A DNA stretch of 64,000 nucleotides from REEB76 sp049698775 (GTDB lineage Bacteria; Pseudomonadota; Gammaproteobacteria; Natronospirales; REEB76), in contig JBAVYM010000009.1 of the NCBI GenBank assembly GCA_049698775.1, positions 1 through 64,000 on the forward strand, read 5' to 3'. The notes beneath the pieces are model-generated. The model was given only the letters and a program-made list of their open reading frames with translations. It searched no databases and was not told the origin of the DNA. The first letter of the stretch is position 1. Each line of letters opens with the position of its first letter. This document shows, in pieces, positions 16,341-25,191 of this stretch. A program made the position numbers and the translations under genes.

Positions 16341-17215
16341 TGCGCCCTCCGCTTTTCAACGACGCGATGGATGAGCCGTTGCGCGGCTGCGGTATCGGTC
16401 TTGAATAAAGTATTGATATCCCGGTAGCTCACCGCGTCATCTGCGAACGAAAAGCTGCCATGCTCAAGCATCTCCCTAGCCGCGCGCAGGAAAGTGCCGA
16501 GGGCGGCGCGCGCGAGCGCGCTGCCGACGCTGATGCGTTTGACCCCGATGGCGGATAGATCCGCGAGATTCAAGCGGATGCCTTGCAGGCCCATGACCAC
16601 GTTTACGGGGCGATCTACTGAGTTGACCACGGCGGCGATGTCTCCCCGGCTCGCGAGACCAGGCGCGTAGAGCACGTCTGCGCCCGCTTCCTGGTAAGCC
16701 TGAAGCCGCTTGATCGTATCCCTGATATCCGGCCTGCCGACGAGATAATTTTCGGCTCGCCCAGTCAGCATGAATGAGAACGGCAATGCGTGTGCCGCCT
16801 CTGCTGCCGCGCGGACCCGCTCGACCGCATGCTCAAACTCATAAACCGGATGATCCGGTCGGCCGGTTGAATCCTCGATTGAGCCGCCGACAGCACCGGT
16901 GGCGGCCGCGAGTCGGATGGTTTCCGCAACCGTTGCGGGATCATCTCCATAACCGTTCTCGAGATCGGCACTGACCGGCAGATCAGTGGCAGATGCGATA
17001 CCGGCGACATGAGCCAGCATCTCATCACGCGGAATCGAATTGTCCGGCCTGCCGGCAGAAAACGCATAACCGGCGCTAGTGGTCGCCAGTGCCTCGAAAC
17101 CCAGATACGCAAGCAGCTGGGCCGTACCCACATCCCACGGGTTGGGGATAATGAATGCGCCTTCGCGCGCATGCAGCGCGCGGAAGGCTCTGCCCTTTTC
17201 AGCCTGGGTAAGCAT
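16337..17215 (-). CDS. Isocitrate lyase/PEP mutase superfamily enzyme
   Basis: This 292-residue protein fits the small oxaloacetate-decarboxylase/PEP-mutase-like group. Recognisable blocks are 'FIIPNPWDVGTAQLLAYLGFEALATTSAG', 'LPVSADLENGYGDDP', 'GGSIEDS' and 'ISVGSALARAALG'. The Asp/Glu cluster in 'DLENGYGD' should bind magnesium. The enzyme cleaves or forms C-C or C-P bonds of 2-oxo acids, and the exact reaction is unknown. ATG 17215 (MLTQAEKGRAF) is the family start. First gene of a racemase/LytTR-GNAT operon. Confidence 0.85.
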   Translation of the reverse strand: MLTQAEKGRAFRALHAREGAFIIPNPWDVGTAQLLAYLGFEALATTSAGYAFSAGRPDNSIPRDEMLAHVAGIASATDLPVSADLENGYGDDPATVAETIRLAAATGAVGGSIEDSTGRPDHPVYEFEHAVERVRAAAEAAHALPFSFMLTGRAENYLVGRPDIRDTIKRLQAYQEAGADVLYAPGLASRGDIAAVVNSVDRPVNVVMGLQGIRLNLADLSAIGVKRISVGSALARAALGTFLRAAREMLEHGSFSFADDAVSYRDINTLFKTDTAAAQRLIHRVVEKRRAQ

Positions 17216-17355
17216 TTGGCATCTCGCTCCTCGAATGGCCGGAAACCATGCCACACCGCTTTATGGCACGGATTTCCCTGTCACCGAGGCAGGTATAGTT
17301 CATTTGCGTTGTCGCTAGCCGCTGGATTTCTGAAATAACTCCGATTTATTTCTTA

Positions 17356-17688
17356 CTACACGGTCGAGGGAATTCCCAGTGTGCCGTCCACGACTGCCAC
17401 GAAATTCCTTTCCTCACGGAGAATCAGCCGCTTGGCCTCGGCCATGGCAAAATTCTCACGTCCTTCCGGATCCGATCGCAGGCGTAATTGGTACGCCTCA
17501 TAGGAGGCCAAGCTGTCAAACGCAATCAAACCCCAGGCAATATTGTTCGTCCCCTGATGCGGCAGAAAGTACCCAATGAGGTGCCCGCCGCAACGCGGGA
17601 TGATGTGCCCCCAGTTCTCCGCGTATTCTTTGAACGCGTTACGCTGGAACGGATCAATCTCATAGCGGATGATGCAAGTAATCGTCAT
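17356..17688 (-). CDS. NIPSNAP family protein
   Basis: This 110-residue alpha/beta-barrel-type small protein has the NIPSNAP pattern 'TITCIIRYEIDPFQRNAFKEYAENWGHIIPRCGGHLIGYFLP' followed by 'WGLIAFDSLASYEAYQLRLRSDPEG'. The function of bacterial NIPSNAP proteins is not established. I chose ATG 17688, which has an AGGAGAG site directly upstream. The frame is open further upstream but encodes nothing family-like. It is divergent from an ArsR-type regulator (125-base gap), which probably controls it. Confidence 0.85.
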   Translation of the reverse strand: MTITCIIRYEIDPFQRNAFKEYAENWGHIIPRCGGHLIGYFLPHQGTNNIAWGLIAFDSLASYEAYQLRLRSDPEGRENFAMAEAKRLILREERNFVAVVDGTLGIPSTV

Positions 17689-17812
17689 GTGCTCTCTCCT
17701 GATGTGGTCGGAACCGCATACAGGGCGGATGGCTGTTCGTCCGGCTTGAGGCGGTAAATCCGGAGCAAGTATCTCCATTGCGAGACAAACACACTTCGTT
17801 TACGATAAAACT

Positions 17813-18511
17813 ATGAATGCAGCGACGCCTGACGCTCTGGTGGCTGGAATTGCCGCGGCCATCGCCGAACCGGCCCGCACCCGCATGCTCTATTGCCTGA
17901 TGGACGGCCACGCGCGCACCAGCACTGAGCTCGCGATCGTGGCGGAGGTCGGCCCCTCGACAGCCAGCGTGCATTTGGCGCGCCTGAAGGAGCAGCGCCT
18001 CATAAAAGTTGTGATTCAGGGAAAATATCGCTACTACAGCTTGGAAAACGAAAGCGTGGCGAAGGCGCTTGAAGCCCTGACGGTCGTTGCCGGCATATCC
18101 CGTGGCGGGTTCGTTCCGAATACCCCAACCCGCCTGCGCGCCGCGCGCACCTGCTACGACCACATGGCGGGCAGCTTGGCCGTAGCACTGCACGACCGCT
18201 TCGTGGACATGGGATGGTTGTCAAACGCTTCGGCAGACACTGGCGAATACGCCGTCACCAGCGAGGGAGCCAAGGCACTGAAAGAGTTTGGCGTTGACAT
18301 GCAAGCGGCCAGCGGGCGGCGGCGCCGTTTCGCCTATGCCTGCCTCGATTGGAGCGAACGCCGGCCGCACATCGCCGGTGCGCTCGGCGCAGCGTTGTTG
18401 AAGCTCGCGCTGAAACGCAAATGGGTTGTCAAAGACCTTGATAGCCGTGCCTTGCGGATTACCACAGCCGGCCGCAAGGAGCTTCTGCGCCAATTCGGCC
18501 TGCAAGTTTGA
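17813..18511 (+). CDS. ArsR-type winged-helix transcriptional regulator
   Basis: This 232-residue protein has an N-terminal winged helix (residues 5-85): 'AIAEPARTRMLYCLMDGHARTSTELAIVAEVGPSTASVHLARLKEQRLI' and a wing with 'GKYRYYSLENE'. The C-terminal part (about 100-232) forms a second region ending in a further winged-helix-like 'LRITTAGRKELLRQFGL'. No CxC metal motif of classic ArsR is present, so the effector is probably not arsenic. The gene is divergent from the NIPSNAP gene, the usual layout for such regulators. Confidence 0.85.
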   Translation: MNAATPDALVAGIAAAIAEPARTRMLYCLMDGHARTSTELAIVAEVGPSTASVHLARLKEQRLIKVVIQGKYRYYSLENESVAKALEALTVVAGISRGGFVPNTPTRLRAARTCYDHMAGSLAVALHDRFVDMGWLSNASADTGEYAVTSEGAKALKEFGVDMQAASGRRRRFAYACLDWSERRPHIAGALGAALLKLALKRKWVVKDLDSRALRITTAGRKELLRQFGLQV

Positions 18512-18615
18512 GTGCGGGAGCGAGACCATCGCCCAGAATCAGGAATTTTCCCGCATGATCGCATCACCCGCGTCAAAAGAATTCAAACGCGGGAACCCGG
18601 GATCTTTATCCTGAA

Positions 18616-18656
18616 GAAAAAACAACCGGGCGGACCGCAAAGTCCGCCCAGTGTTT
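18616..18656. terminator. Bidirectional rho-independent terminator
   Basis: GGGCGGAC (18628-18635) pairs with GTCCGCCC (18642-18649) around a 6-base loop. An A-run lies on the left (18616-18622) and a T-run on the right (18653-18656). It sits between convergent genes and can serve the ArsR-type gene (plus) and the PrcB-like gene (minus). Confidence 0.85.
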
Positions 18657-18675
18657 TCTGACTATCGAATGCTTA

Positions 18676-19155
18676 TCAGCCGCAGGCCGGCGCGTTGCGC
18701 TGCGTCACATTGAAGTTCACCTGCTTGGTGGTTGCGGGCGCCGAGGCAAACGCATACGGCTCGGATGTGCCGGAAGGAAAACGGCAATTCGTCCCCGGAA
18801 TGGTGACTTCCACCGTCACGTTCACGGTGGCACCCGATGCATCGAAATTCGTGAACCGGATAATGTAACCGCCGTGCTTTTGCTCACCGAGGAACATGGT
18901 CAACACCATGTTATTTGAAAAATCCACGGCCGGTTTGGATGGCGCGCTCGATTGATTTGCAAAGGCCTGTTGCCACAAAGCATCGAAATCCGCCTGGTTA
19001 TGGACGTCCTTGTACTGCTCATCCTTCATGTTGCTGTGATTGCCCGTGCTTAACATTTCGGTGCCAGAACTGCTGCCGCCCATGCTAGCGCAACCGGCGA
19101 GCAGTAGCATCAGCGTCGCGGCCGCCGTCAAAGTTTTAACAAAATTGCTTTTCAC
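18676..19155 (-). CDS. Lipoprotein with PrcB-like C-terminal domain
   Basis: This 159-residue protein has a type II signal peptide with lipobox LLAGC (Cys22). A Ser/Gly-rich linker follows, then a PrcB_C-like domain: 'QADFDALWQQAF', 'PAVDFSNNMVLTMFLGEQKHGGYIIRFTNF', ending in 'KQVNFNVTQ'. PrcB was described as a protease-complex subunit in Treponema. Elsewhere the domain is of unknown role, so binding to a peptide or protease is only a guess. It is outer-membrane anchored by inference. Single gene, ending at the bidirectional terminator. Confidence 0.8.
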   Translation of the reverse strand: MKSNFVKTLTAAATLMLLLAGCASMGGSSSGTEMLSTGNHSNMKDEQYKDVHNQADFDALWQQAFANQSSAPSKPAVDFSNNMVLTMFLGEQKHGGYIIRFTNFDASGATVNVTVEVTIPGTNCRFPSGTSEPYAFASAPATTKQVNFNVTQRNAPACG

Positions 19156-19202
19156 GATACACCTCCACTATCGGTTAAGATTTAATTGTACTCCAGCCAT
19201 AC

Positions 19203-19898
19203 TCAACGCGCTTGCTTGAGCAGATACACAACGGTGACGTCGGCGGTGATTTCAATGGTGCCTGGCTCGTATTCCGCGCCATCGGAAGCAGGTGCCACCC
19301 GGAATCCCGTCACAATCGGGCGCGGCGCGAAGCCGGTATTCTCGGTGATGCTGTACACGGAGCCCAAGTTTACGTTGGCCGCCTTCGCCAAGGCTAGAGC
19401 CCGGGCGTGGGCGTCGTCCACCGCCTGGGCCAGTGCCTGCCGACGCAGCTCTGGCATGTCGCTGCGATCCAGCGAGGTGTTGCTTACATTGTTCACGCCC
19501 GCTTTCACCAGAGCGCTCACCAAGTCCGCGTATCGGTCCAGGTCGTGCAGCGTTATCTCGATGCGCCGGCTTACATGCTGGCCCACAAAGATCTGGGTAT
19601 TGTTCTGCCACCGGTATTCGGGCCAGATGGACAGGGTGTTCGCGCTGATGTCACGTTCCGCTACACCCAGCCGCTTTGCGGAAGCGATGACCTGGCTGGT
19701 GCGGCGTTCCACATCCGCGCGTGCGGCGGACATATCCTCGCCGGTCTTTTCCACCGTGACGGAGACATGCGCCATATCCGGCACTACCGTAAGCGAACCA
19801 TGACCTGTCACCTGGACGTAAGGTACCGATGGCAACGCATCCGCGAGTGCCGCCAAAGGCAGCAGGCAGGCAAGCAACAAAACGGTGATGTGTTTCAT
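19203..19898 (-). CDS. Periplasmic SIMPL-domain protein (DUF541)
   Basis: This 231-residue protein has a signal peptide (cleavage near 'PLAALAD'). The SIMPL core covers most of the rest: 'VQVTGHGSLTVVPDMAHVSVTVEKTGEDMSAARADVERRTSQVIASAKRLGV', 'ISIxPEYRW' and 'RRIEITLHDLDRYADLVSALVKAGVNNV'. Members such as YggE of E. coli are linked to oxidative-stress tolerance, but the mechanism is unclear. It follows the deoxyhypusine-synthase-like gene by 10 bases and is probably co-transcribed. Confidence 0.88.
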   Translation of the reverse strand: MKHITVLLLACLLPLAALADALPSVPYVQVTGHGSLTVVPDMAHVSVTVEKTGEDMSAARADVERRTSQVIASAKRLGVAERDISANTLSIWPEYRWQNNTQIFVGQHVSRRIEITLHDLDRYADLVSALVKAGVNNVSNTSLDRSDMPELRRQALAQAVDDAHARALALAKAANVNLGSVYSITENTGFAPRPIVTGFRVAPASDGAEYEPGTIEITADVTVVYLLKQAR

Positions 19899-19908
19899 AT
19901 CGCAGCCT

Positions 19909-20886
19909 TCATTCAGCCAGCAAATAGGCGAACATCAGCGGCGCCACGATGGTGGCGTCAGATTCAATGATGTAGCGTGGCGTGTCCTTGCCGAGCTTGC
20001 CCCAGGTGATTTTTTCGTTGGGCACGGCGCCCGAATAGGAGCCGTAGCTCGTCGTGGAGTCGCTGATCTGGCAGAAATACGCCCATAGCGGCGTTTCCTG
20101 CTCCATGTCCTGCTCCAGCATCGGCACCACGCAGATGGGGAAATCGCCGGCGATGCCGCCGCCAATCTGGAAGAAGCCCACGCCCTGACCGGCGGCATTC
20201 TTCCGGTACCAATCGGACAGCAGCATCATGTACTCGATGCCGGTGCGCACCGTGTGCACGTTTTTCACGTCGCTTTTCATGCAGTGCGCCGCGAAAATGT
20301 TGCCGAGTGTGGAATCTTCCCAGCCCGGCACGATGATGGGCAGGTTCTTCTCGCACGCCGCCACCATCCAGGAATCCTTCGGGTCAATCTGATGGAACTG
20401 CTTGAGCACGCCGCTGCGGATAATTTTGTACATGAACTCATGCGGGAAAAGCCGTTCGCCTTTCCGGTCCGCCGCGGTCCATTCCTGCAGCACGGCTTTC
20501 TCAATGCGACGGATGGCTTCGCCTTCCGGAATGCAGGTATCGGTGACCCGGTTCAGATGCTGATCCAGCAACTTTTCTTCCTCGGCGGGAGAAAGCTGGC
20601 GATAATGCGGCACGCGCACGTAATGATCGTGGGCCACGAGATTGAAGATGTCCTCTTCCAGATTCGCGCCGGTACAGGTGATGATCTGCACCTGGTCGCG
20701 GCGGATCATCTCGGCCAGCGACAATCCCAGTTCCGCGGTGCTCATGGCGCCTGCCAGCGTCAGCATCATCTTGCCGCCTGCGGCCATGTGACGCTTGTAG
20801 GCTTCGGCGGCGTCAATCAATGCCGCGGCATTGAAGTGCCGGTAGTGGTGGCGGATGAATTCGGCGACAGCTTGGCTGTGCTTCAC
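19909..20886 (-). CDS. Deoxyhypusine synthase-like protein
   Basis: This 325-residue protein has the full deoxyhypusine synthase fold. It includes 'MMLTLAGAMSTAELGLSLAEMIRRDQVQIITCTGANLEED', 'IGGGIAGDFP' and 'SGAVPNEKITWGKLG', with Lys297 at the position of the catalytic lysine of the eukaryotic enzyme. The eukaryotic and archaeal enzyme transfers the aminobutyl group of spermidine to eIF5A. Bacteria lack eIF5A, so a polyamine role (for example homospermidine formation) is more likely, but that is inference. SIMPL protein gene lies 10 bases downstream. Confidence 0.88.
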   Translation of the reverse strand: MKHSQAVAEFIRHHYRHFNAAALIDAAEAYKRHMAAGGKMMLTLAGAMSTAELGLSLAEMIRRDQVQIITCTGANLEEDIFNLVAHDHYVRVPHYRQLSPAEEEKLLDQHLNRVTDTCIPEGEAIRRIEKAVLQEWTAADRKGERLFPHEFMYKIIRSGVLKQFHQIDPKDSWMVAACEKNLPIIVPGWEDSTLGNIFAAHCMKSDVKNVHTVRTGIEYMMLLSDWYRKNAAGQGVGFFQIGGGIAGDFPICVVPMLEQDMEQETPLWAYFCQISDSTTSYGSYSGAVPNEKITWGKLGKDTPRYIIESDATIVAPLMFAYLLAE

Positions 20887-20956
20887 GTCTCGGGTCTCCC
20901 GGTAACAAAGTTTGCGGCAAGAATTGTAGCGGCTGGCGTGGATTTGACCATGCCCT

Positions 20957-21157
20957 TCAGGTCTTCTTTTCTGCCGGCACGACCGGCTCTGTCAGCACTT
21001 GGTCGAGTTTGAGGGCGCGGATCGCACCCAGCGAAGCTTCCACGGCGCCCTCGTGACACAGGCCGCTTATGGCCGCGGATTCATAGCCCTCGCGTGCTGC
21101 CTTGAGGCAGGCGGCGCGCACCGCCTCCGCCAATGCCCGCGCTTCGGCTGCGTTCAC
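20957..21157 (-). CDS. Small conserved-looking protein of unknown function
   Basis: This 66-residue protein is rich in Ala and Leu, with two predicted helices ('EARALAEAVRAACLKAAREGYESAAISGLCHEGAVEASLGAIRAL'). No domain is recognised. It starts inside the end of the beta-propeller gene with a 4-base ATGA overlap, which supports real translation. A role cannot be inferred. Confidence 0.6.
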   Translation of the reverse strand: MNAAEARALAEAVRAACLKAAREGYESAAISGLCHEGAVEASLGAIRALKLDQVLTEPVVPAEKKT

Positions 21158-22170
21158 GAGGTATTCCCGTGATCCGGCGCAGTTACCACATATACGCGAA
21201 TCTCCGCCACGCGTTTGCCCCGGGCCGGAACCGCCAGGTAATAGCGGCCGGTGGCGGTATCCAGCAATGCTGTGCCAGCGCCGCGCGCCGTATGGATATC
21301 CGCGCTCTCGCGCAGCCGGCCTTCCCGGCCTTCGGCGTACACCGCGATCCGGCCCACGCCGCCCGAGGCGTACAGTTCGCCGCTCGCGGCGTTGTAAAAC
21401 AAACCCTCCACGTCACCCGGCGCCACCAGCGTCTGCACTACTCGCCCGCTGCGGGTTTCCAGCACCAGCAATTCGTCGGGATCACGGGTAGCGATGAACA
21501 ACCTGCCGTGTGCACTATCCAGCGCCATGGGAAAATTTGTGCCACTCTCAATACCCAGCTCCCAAGTGGCAATGCGCTTGTTGCTCATCAGATTGAATAT
21601 CGCGATCTCGTGGCTGGCGGGCAAGTTCACGTACAGATGCTTGGCGTCCGCATCCGCCGTAAAACCGGCCGGATGGTTGTCCAGCGACAGTTGCGTCAGG
21701 GGGCGACCGTCGCTGTCCATGATGGCGATGCCGCTGGCATGCCCTTCACCATAGCCGAGATAGAGGCGTTTGGTGGCGGCGTCGTAGTATAGGCCATCGG
21801 CATCACCGCCGAACGTGATGCTGCCGCCGGGCATCAGGGTATCCGCGTCATAGAAATCGAGATCGCCGTTGCCGGCGTTGCTCACGGCCAGCCGTTTGCT
21901 TTGCGGAAGATACACCACGTCCACCGGCTGAGCGAGGCTCGTGATGCTGGCGCTTATCTTGCCGGTTGCGAGGTTCAACACCAGCAGTGTGTCGCTACCT
22001 GTGACACACACGAACAGACGCCGATGTGCTGCATCCACGGCCATGTGCCCAAACACGCCGCGCACATTCGGCAGCATGGAAACGCTGTTGAGACCAAGTC
22101 CGGCGCGGGCCAGGGGGGCCATGAGCAACAGCAACATGCCCAAAGCCGCATGGAAACATAGCCGCATCAT
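21154..22170 (-). CDS. Secreted YncE-like beta-propeller protein
   Basis: This protein of about 338 residues has a signal peptide (hydrophobic core 'ALGMLLLLMAPLARAG'). About seven repeats of the YVTN/YncE type follow, such as 'RRLFVCVTGSDTLLVLNLATGKISASI', 'KRLAVSNAGNGDLDFYDADTL' and 'GRLFIATRDPDELLVLETRSGRVV'. Such proteins bind ligands or DNA, or act as scaffolds in the periplasm. The start is uncertain: ATG codons at 22170 and 22167 or a TTG at 22182, none with a strong ribosome site. It overlaps the next small gene by 4 bases. Confidence 0.8.
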   Translation of the reverse strand: MMRLCFHAALGMLLLLMAPLARAGLGLNSVSMLPNVRGVFGHMAVDAAHRRLFVCVTGSDTLLVLNLATGKISASITSLAQPVDVVYLPQSKRLAVSNAGNGDLDFYDADTLMPGGSITFGGDADGLYYDAATKRLYLGYGEGHASGIAIMDSDGRPLTQLSLDNHPAGFTADADAKHLYVNLPASHEIAIFNLMSNKRIATWELGIESGTNFPMALDSAHGRLFIATRDPDELLVLETRSGRVVQTLVAPGDVEGLFYNAASGELYASGGVGRIAVYAEGREGRLRESADIHTARGAGTALLDTATGRYYLAVPARGKRVAEIRVYVVTAPDHGNTS

Positions 22171-22262
22171 GTTTACTGCCAACTATCCTGCATCAAACTT
22201 GCAAAATTACCCGCTACATTCCGCTACAATCTCCGCGGCCCGTAACTCCCGGACGCCTACCC

Positions 22263-23600
22263 ATGCCAAACCAGCGCAGTCTCGGTCTTGCCACCACCAC
22301 CTCCATTGTACTCGGCAACATGGTGGGCTCGGGGGTGTTCCTGCTGCCCGCTTCGCTCGCGCTGTACGGCGTGTACAGCTTGTGGGGCTGGGGGTTCAGC
22401 ACTGTCGGCGCGCTGTTGCTGGCTTGGGTGTTCAGCAGCCTGTCGCGCCGCCTGCCGAAGGCCGGCGGTCCTTATGCTTACACACGCGAAGCGTTCGGCG
22501 ATTTCGCGGGCTTTACCATCGCCTGGATTTACTGGATCAGCATCCTCGCCGCCAACGCCGCCATTGCGGTCGCGTTTGCCAGCTACCTGACCGCGTATTT
22601 CCCGGCGTTGTCCGCTGAGCCGATATACGGCGGCCTGGCGGCCATCGTCGCGCTGTGGGTACTCACCGGACTCAACATCTGGGGTGTGCGTGCGGCAGGG
22701 AAAATGCAGCTTATCACCGTGATCCTCAAACTCGCGCCGCTCTTGGCGCTGGCGATATTCGGTTTCTTTCACTTTGATCCAAAGCTGCTGGAATCCGGCC
22801 ACCTCAGCGGCTCACCGGTTTCCGCCATCAACACGGCGGCCGCCTTCACCATGTTCGCGTTCCTGGGACTCGAGTGCGCCACCATCCCCGCCGCGCACGT
22901 GAAGAATCCGGAAAAAACCATCCCGCGCGCCACGATATTGGGCACGGTGATTGCCGCGGTGTTTTATATCGTGTGCACTACCGTGGTCATGGGCCTGATC
23001 CCGAGCGCCACGCTCGCGCATTCCACCGCGCCGTTTGCCGACGCCGCCAAACTGATATGGGGAAACTGGGGAGGCTACGTTATCGCCGCAGCCGCACTGA
23101 TTTCCTGTTTCGGTGCGCTCAACGGCTGGATCCTGATGCAGGGACAATTCCCCCAAGCGGTAGCGAATGACGGTTTATTTCCACGATTCTTCGCGCGCGA
23201 ATCACGCCGTGGCACACCAGCAGTGGGTCTGGCGGTCTCGAGCGTACTGGGCACGCTGCTCATCCTCATGAATTACAGCCACGGACTCGTCGGCATGTTC
23301 AACATTATCGTGCTGCTGGACACGTTTTTCGTACTGGTGCCGTACATGTTCTGCGCCATGGCCGAAATCGTATTGAGCCGCAATCAAAAACACACTATCA
23401 AATCGCCGGTGCGCAGGCTGGTGCTGGCCTGTCTCGCGTTCGCCTTCGCGCTATGGGCCGCCGCCGGCACCGGTGAGGATTCCCTGTACTGGGGTACGCT
23501 GTTGCTGCTCGTGGGACTCCCCATTTACGTCTGGCAAAAACGACATCAGAAACAGTCCGCCCCAGTTCATGTTGAGAATCTAGATACCAATATCGGCTGA
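22263..23600 (+). CDS. Amino-acid permease, APC superfamily (AdiC/PotE-like)
   Basis: This 445-residue protein has 12 hydrophobic segments. The APC signature in TM1 is 'TTTSIVLGNMVGSGVFLLPASLA' (GSG motif), and TM6 contains 'FTMFAFLGLECATIPAAHVKNPEKTIPRAT'. The pattern fits basic-amino-acid or polyamine antiporters of the arginine/agmatine type. The substrate is not certain. It may be linked to the polyamine-type enzyme at 19.9 kb, but they are not in one operon. It converges with the FAH gene after 5 bases. Confidence 0.88.
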   Translation: MPNQRSLGLATTTSIVLGNMVGSGVFLLPASLALYGVYSLWGWGFSTVGALLLAWVFSSLSRRLPKAGGPYAYTREAFGDFAGFTIAWIYWISILAANAAIAVAFASYLTAYFPALSAEPIYGGLAAIVALWVLTGLNIWGVRAAGKMQLITVILKLAPLLALAIFGFFHFDPKLLESGHLSGSPVSAINTAAAFTMFAFLGLECATIPAAHVKNPEKTIPRATILGTVIAAVFYIVCTTVVMGLIPSATLAHSTAPFADAAKLIWGNWGGYVIAAAALISCFGALNGWILMQGQFPQAVANDGLFPRFFARESRRGTPAVGLAVSSVLGTLLILMNYSHGLVGMFNIIVLLDTFFVLVPYMFCAMAEIVLSRNQKHTIKSPVRRLVLACLAFAFALWAAAGTGEDSLYWGTLLLLVGLPIYVWQKRHQKQSAPVHVENLDTNIG

Positions 23601-23605
23601 GTCTC

Positions 23606-24247
23606 TCAGACTGCATCCCAGAAAAAACGGCCAATTGAAAAACTGGCGATCTCAATGCGATCACCCGGCAACAGCGGCCCTACGCCAGCCGGCGTGCCGG
23701 TATAGATCAGATCGCCCGGCAACAGCCGCCAGTAATGGCTTAGAAATGCAACGATCTCCGCCACCGGAAACAGCATGTCACGGGTGTTGCCCTGCTGGCG
23801 CAGTACGTCATTCACACGGCACTGCATATCAATGTTCTGTATATCCAGATTCGCCGGCCACGCAACGAGATTTCCGATCACCGCGCTGCCGTCGAAAGAT
23901 TTGGACAACTCCCAGGGCTGGCCCGCCTGTTTCAGCTTAGCTTGCAGTTCCCGCAACGTGAGATCAATTCCGAGTGTCACACCGGCCACATGATCAAGCG
24001 CGTCGCCGGCTGAAATTTCTTTTCCCTCGCGCCCGATGGCCACTACCAGCTCCAGCTCGTGATGTACGCTGCCCTGGTCTTTGGGCAGCTTCAGAGGCTC
24101 GCCGACTGCCACCAGACTGGTTGCAGGTTTCATGAACACCACCGGCTGCGCCGGTTTCGGCGCGCCCATCTCCTTCGCATGCTCGGCATAATTGCGGCCG
24201 ATACAGAATATACGTGGTGGAACTACAGGATGGCTCATATCAGTCAT
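23606..24247 (-). CDS. Fumarylacetoacetate hydrolase family protein
   Basis: This 213-residue protein contains the FAH C-terminal catalytic domain: 'IFCIGRNYAEHAKEMG', 'PVVFMKPATSL', the metal-binding 'HHELELVVAIGREGK', 'GVTLGIDLTLRELQ' and 'GDLIYTGTPAGVG'. The acidic metal ligands (E-x-E and D) are present. Family members hydrolyse or decarboxylate acylpyruvates and related 2-oxo acids. The closest function is probably acylpyruvase/FAHD1-like. It is the last chromosomal gene before the integron. Confidence 0.88.
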   Translation of the reverse strand: MTDMSHPVVPPRIFCIGRNYAEHAKEMGAPKPAQPVVFMKPATSLVAVGEPLKLPKDQGSVHHELELVVAIGREGKEISAGDALDHVAGVTLGIDLTLRELQAKLKQAGQPWELSKSFDGSAVIGNLVAWPANLDIQNIDMQCRVNDVLRQQGNTRDMLFPVAEIVAFLSHYWRLLPGDLIYTGTPAGVGPLLPGDRIEIASFSIGRFFWDAV

Positions 24248-24295
24248 GTCTGCGTGTTTACCTGATTCAAATCCGGCAATACGCAGGAGTCAATC

Positions 24296-24610
24296 TCACA
24301 AACGATCCAGCGGGCTGAGCACGCCTTTACCACCCTTGTTCATCACGTGCGTATATATCATGGTGGTGCTCACATCCTTGTGTCCCAGCAATTCCTGCAC
24401 CGTGCGGATATCGTAACCCGCCTGCAAGAGATGTGTGGCAAAGGAATGCCGCAGGACATGCAGCGTCTGCGGTTTAAATCCGTCACCGATGTACGGCAGC
24501 GCCCGATCCAAGATCACGTACCTGGAAAAATCCAGGTACGCCTTCTCGGTGAAGGCCTTCAGCGGCTGGCGCTCGGCGCCTGCGACGGCAAGGATGGACG
24601 TATTACTCAT
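24296..24610 (-). pseudogene. intI: C-terminal remnant of an integron integrase (intI)
   Basis: The last 60 codons match integron-type tyrosine recombinases: 'LHVLRHSFATHLLQAGYDIRTVQELLGHKDVSTTMIYTHV', then 'GVLSPLDRL'. The catalytic Arg (LRHSF), His (LGHKD) and Tyr (MIYTHV) are present. Upstream codons of the frame (about 24480-24610) do not look like integrase and include a perfect 10-bp hairpin (24517-24540). The catalytic core between this piece and the N-terminal piece at 25335 is missing, so no active enzyme can be made. Confidence 0.85.
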
Positions 24611-24774
24611 GGCTTAACCCGCGGACAATGCCGGAACCGCGCTATCACGCGGCTTGCGGGCGTCATGATACCGGGTGAAAGCGCCAGTTGTAACAGGGCG
24701 TATGCAGAGGCAGAGTTTCTCTAGGTCGTGCACTGACCTCACGATTCAAACCTCCGCCATGCTAAACTCTTTGA

Positions 24775-24963
24775 ATGAAGGTCAGGGAACTTGTGACCTT
24801 GATTGAGAAGGACGGCTGGAAGCAGGTTCGCCAGAAAGGCAGCCACCGGCAATTTCACCACGTTTCCAAACCCGGCACGGTTACAATCTCAGGCAATCCG
24901 GGAGTTGATGTTCCACCGGGAACATTAAACAGCGTTTTGAAACAGGCCGGCCTTAAAAAGTAG
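24775..24963 (+). CDS. hicA: HicA toxin
   Basis: At 62 residues it has the classic HicA double-stranded RNA-binding fold: 'KVRELVTLIEKDGWKQVRQKGSHRQFHH' with the catalytic His in GSHR, and a C-terminal 'PPGTLNSVLKQAGL'. HicA is an mRNA interferase. The hicB antitoxin begins 9 bases downstream. The pair lies between the two pieces of the broken integrase gene and on the opposite strand. Confidence 0.92.
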   Translation: MKVRELVTLIEKDGWKQVRQKGSHRQFHHVSKPGTVTISGNPGVDVPPGTLNSVLKQAGLKK

Positions 24964-24972
24964 GTGATTCCT

Positions 24973-25191
24973 ATGCGATACATGGTTGTGGTTGAAGAAG
25001 GACCATCCAGCTTCGGTGCCTATGTACCGGATCTTCCGGGCTGCGTGGCCGTCGGAAAATCGCAACAGGAAGTCCTGAAACTTATCCAAGAAGCGATTGA
25101 GTTCCACCTGGAAGGAATCATGGAGAAAGGGAAATCCATGCCTACACCGCATTCATCCAGCATCTTCGTTGAGATTCATCCAACACAGTAA
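24973..25191 (+). CDS. hicB: HicB antitoxin
   Basis: This 72-residue protein has the HicB partial RNase H-like fold: 'MRYMVVVEEGPSSFGAYVPDLPGCVAVGKSQQEVLKLIQEAIEFHLE'. It has no C-terminal helix-turn-helix or ribbon-helix-helix domain, so DNA binding would need another part. ATG 24973 has an AGGTG site upstream. A GTG at 24964 is also in frame. It neutralises the upstream HicA toxin. Confidence 0.9.
   Translation: MRYMVVVEEGPSSFGAYVPDLPGCVAVGKSQQEVLKLIQEAIEFHLEGIMEKGKSMPTPHSSSIFVEIHPTQ

Noticed and set aside
22257..22802. Minus-strand frame of about 180 codons opposite the amino-acid permease
   Set aside because: It is a shadow of the permease's membrane helices, low in hydrophobic residues and without similarity.
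24611..24774. attC or attI next to hicAB
   Set aside because: No RYYYAAC/GTTRRRY pair with inner arms was found on either side of hicAB, so it is not called a cassette.
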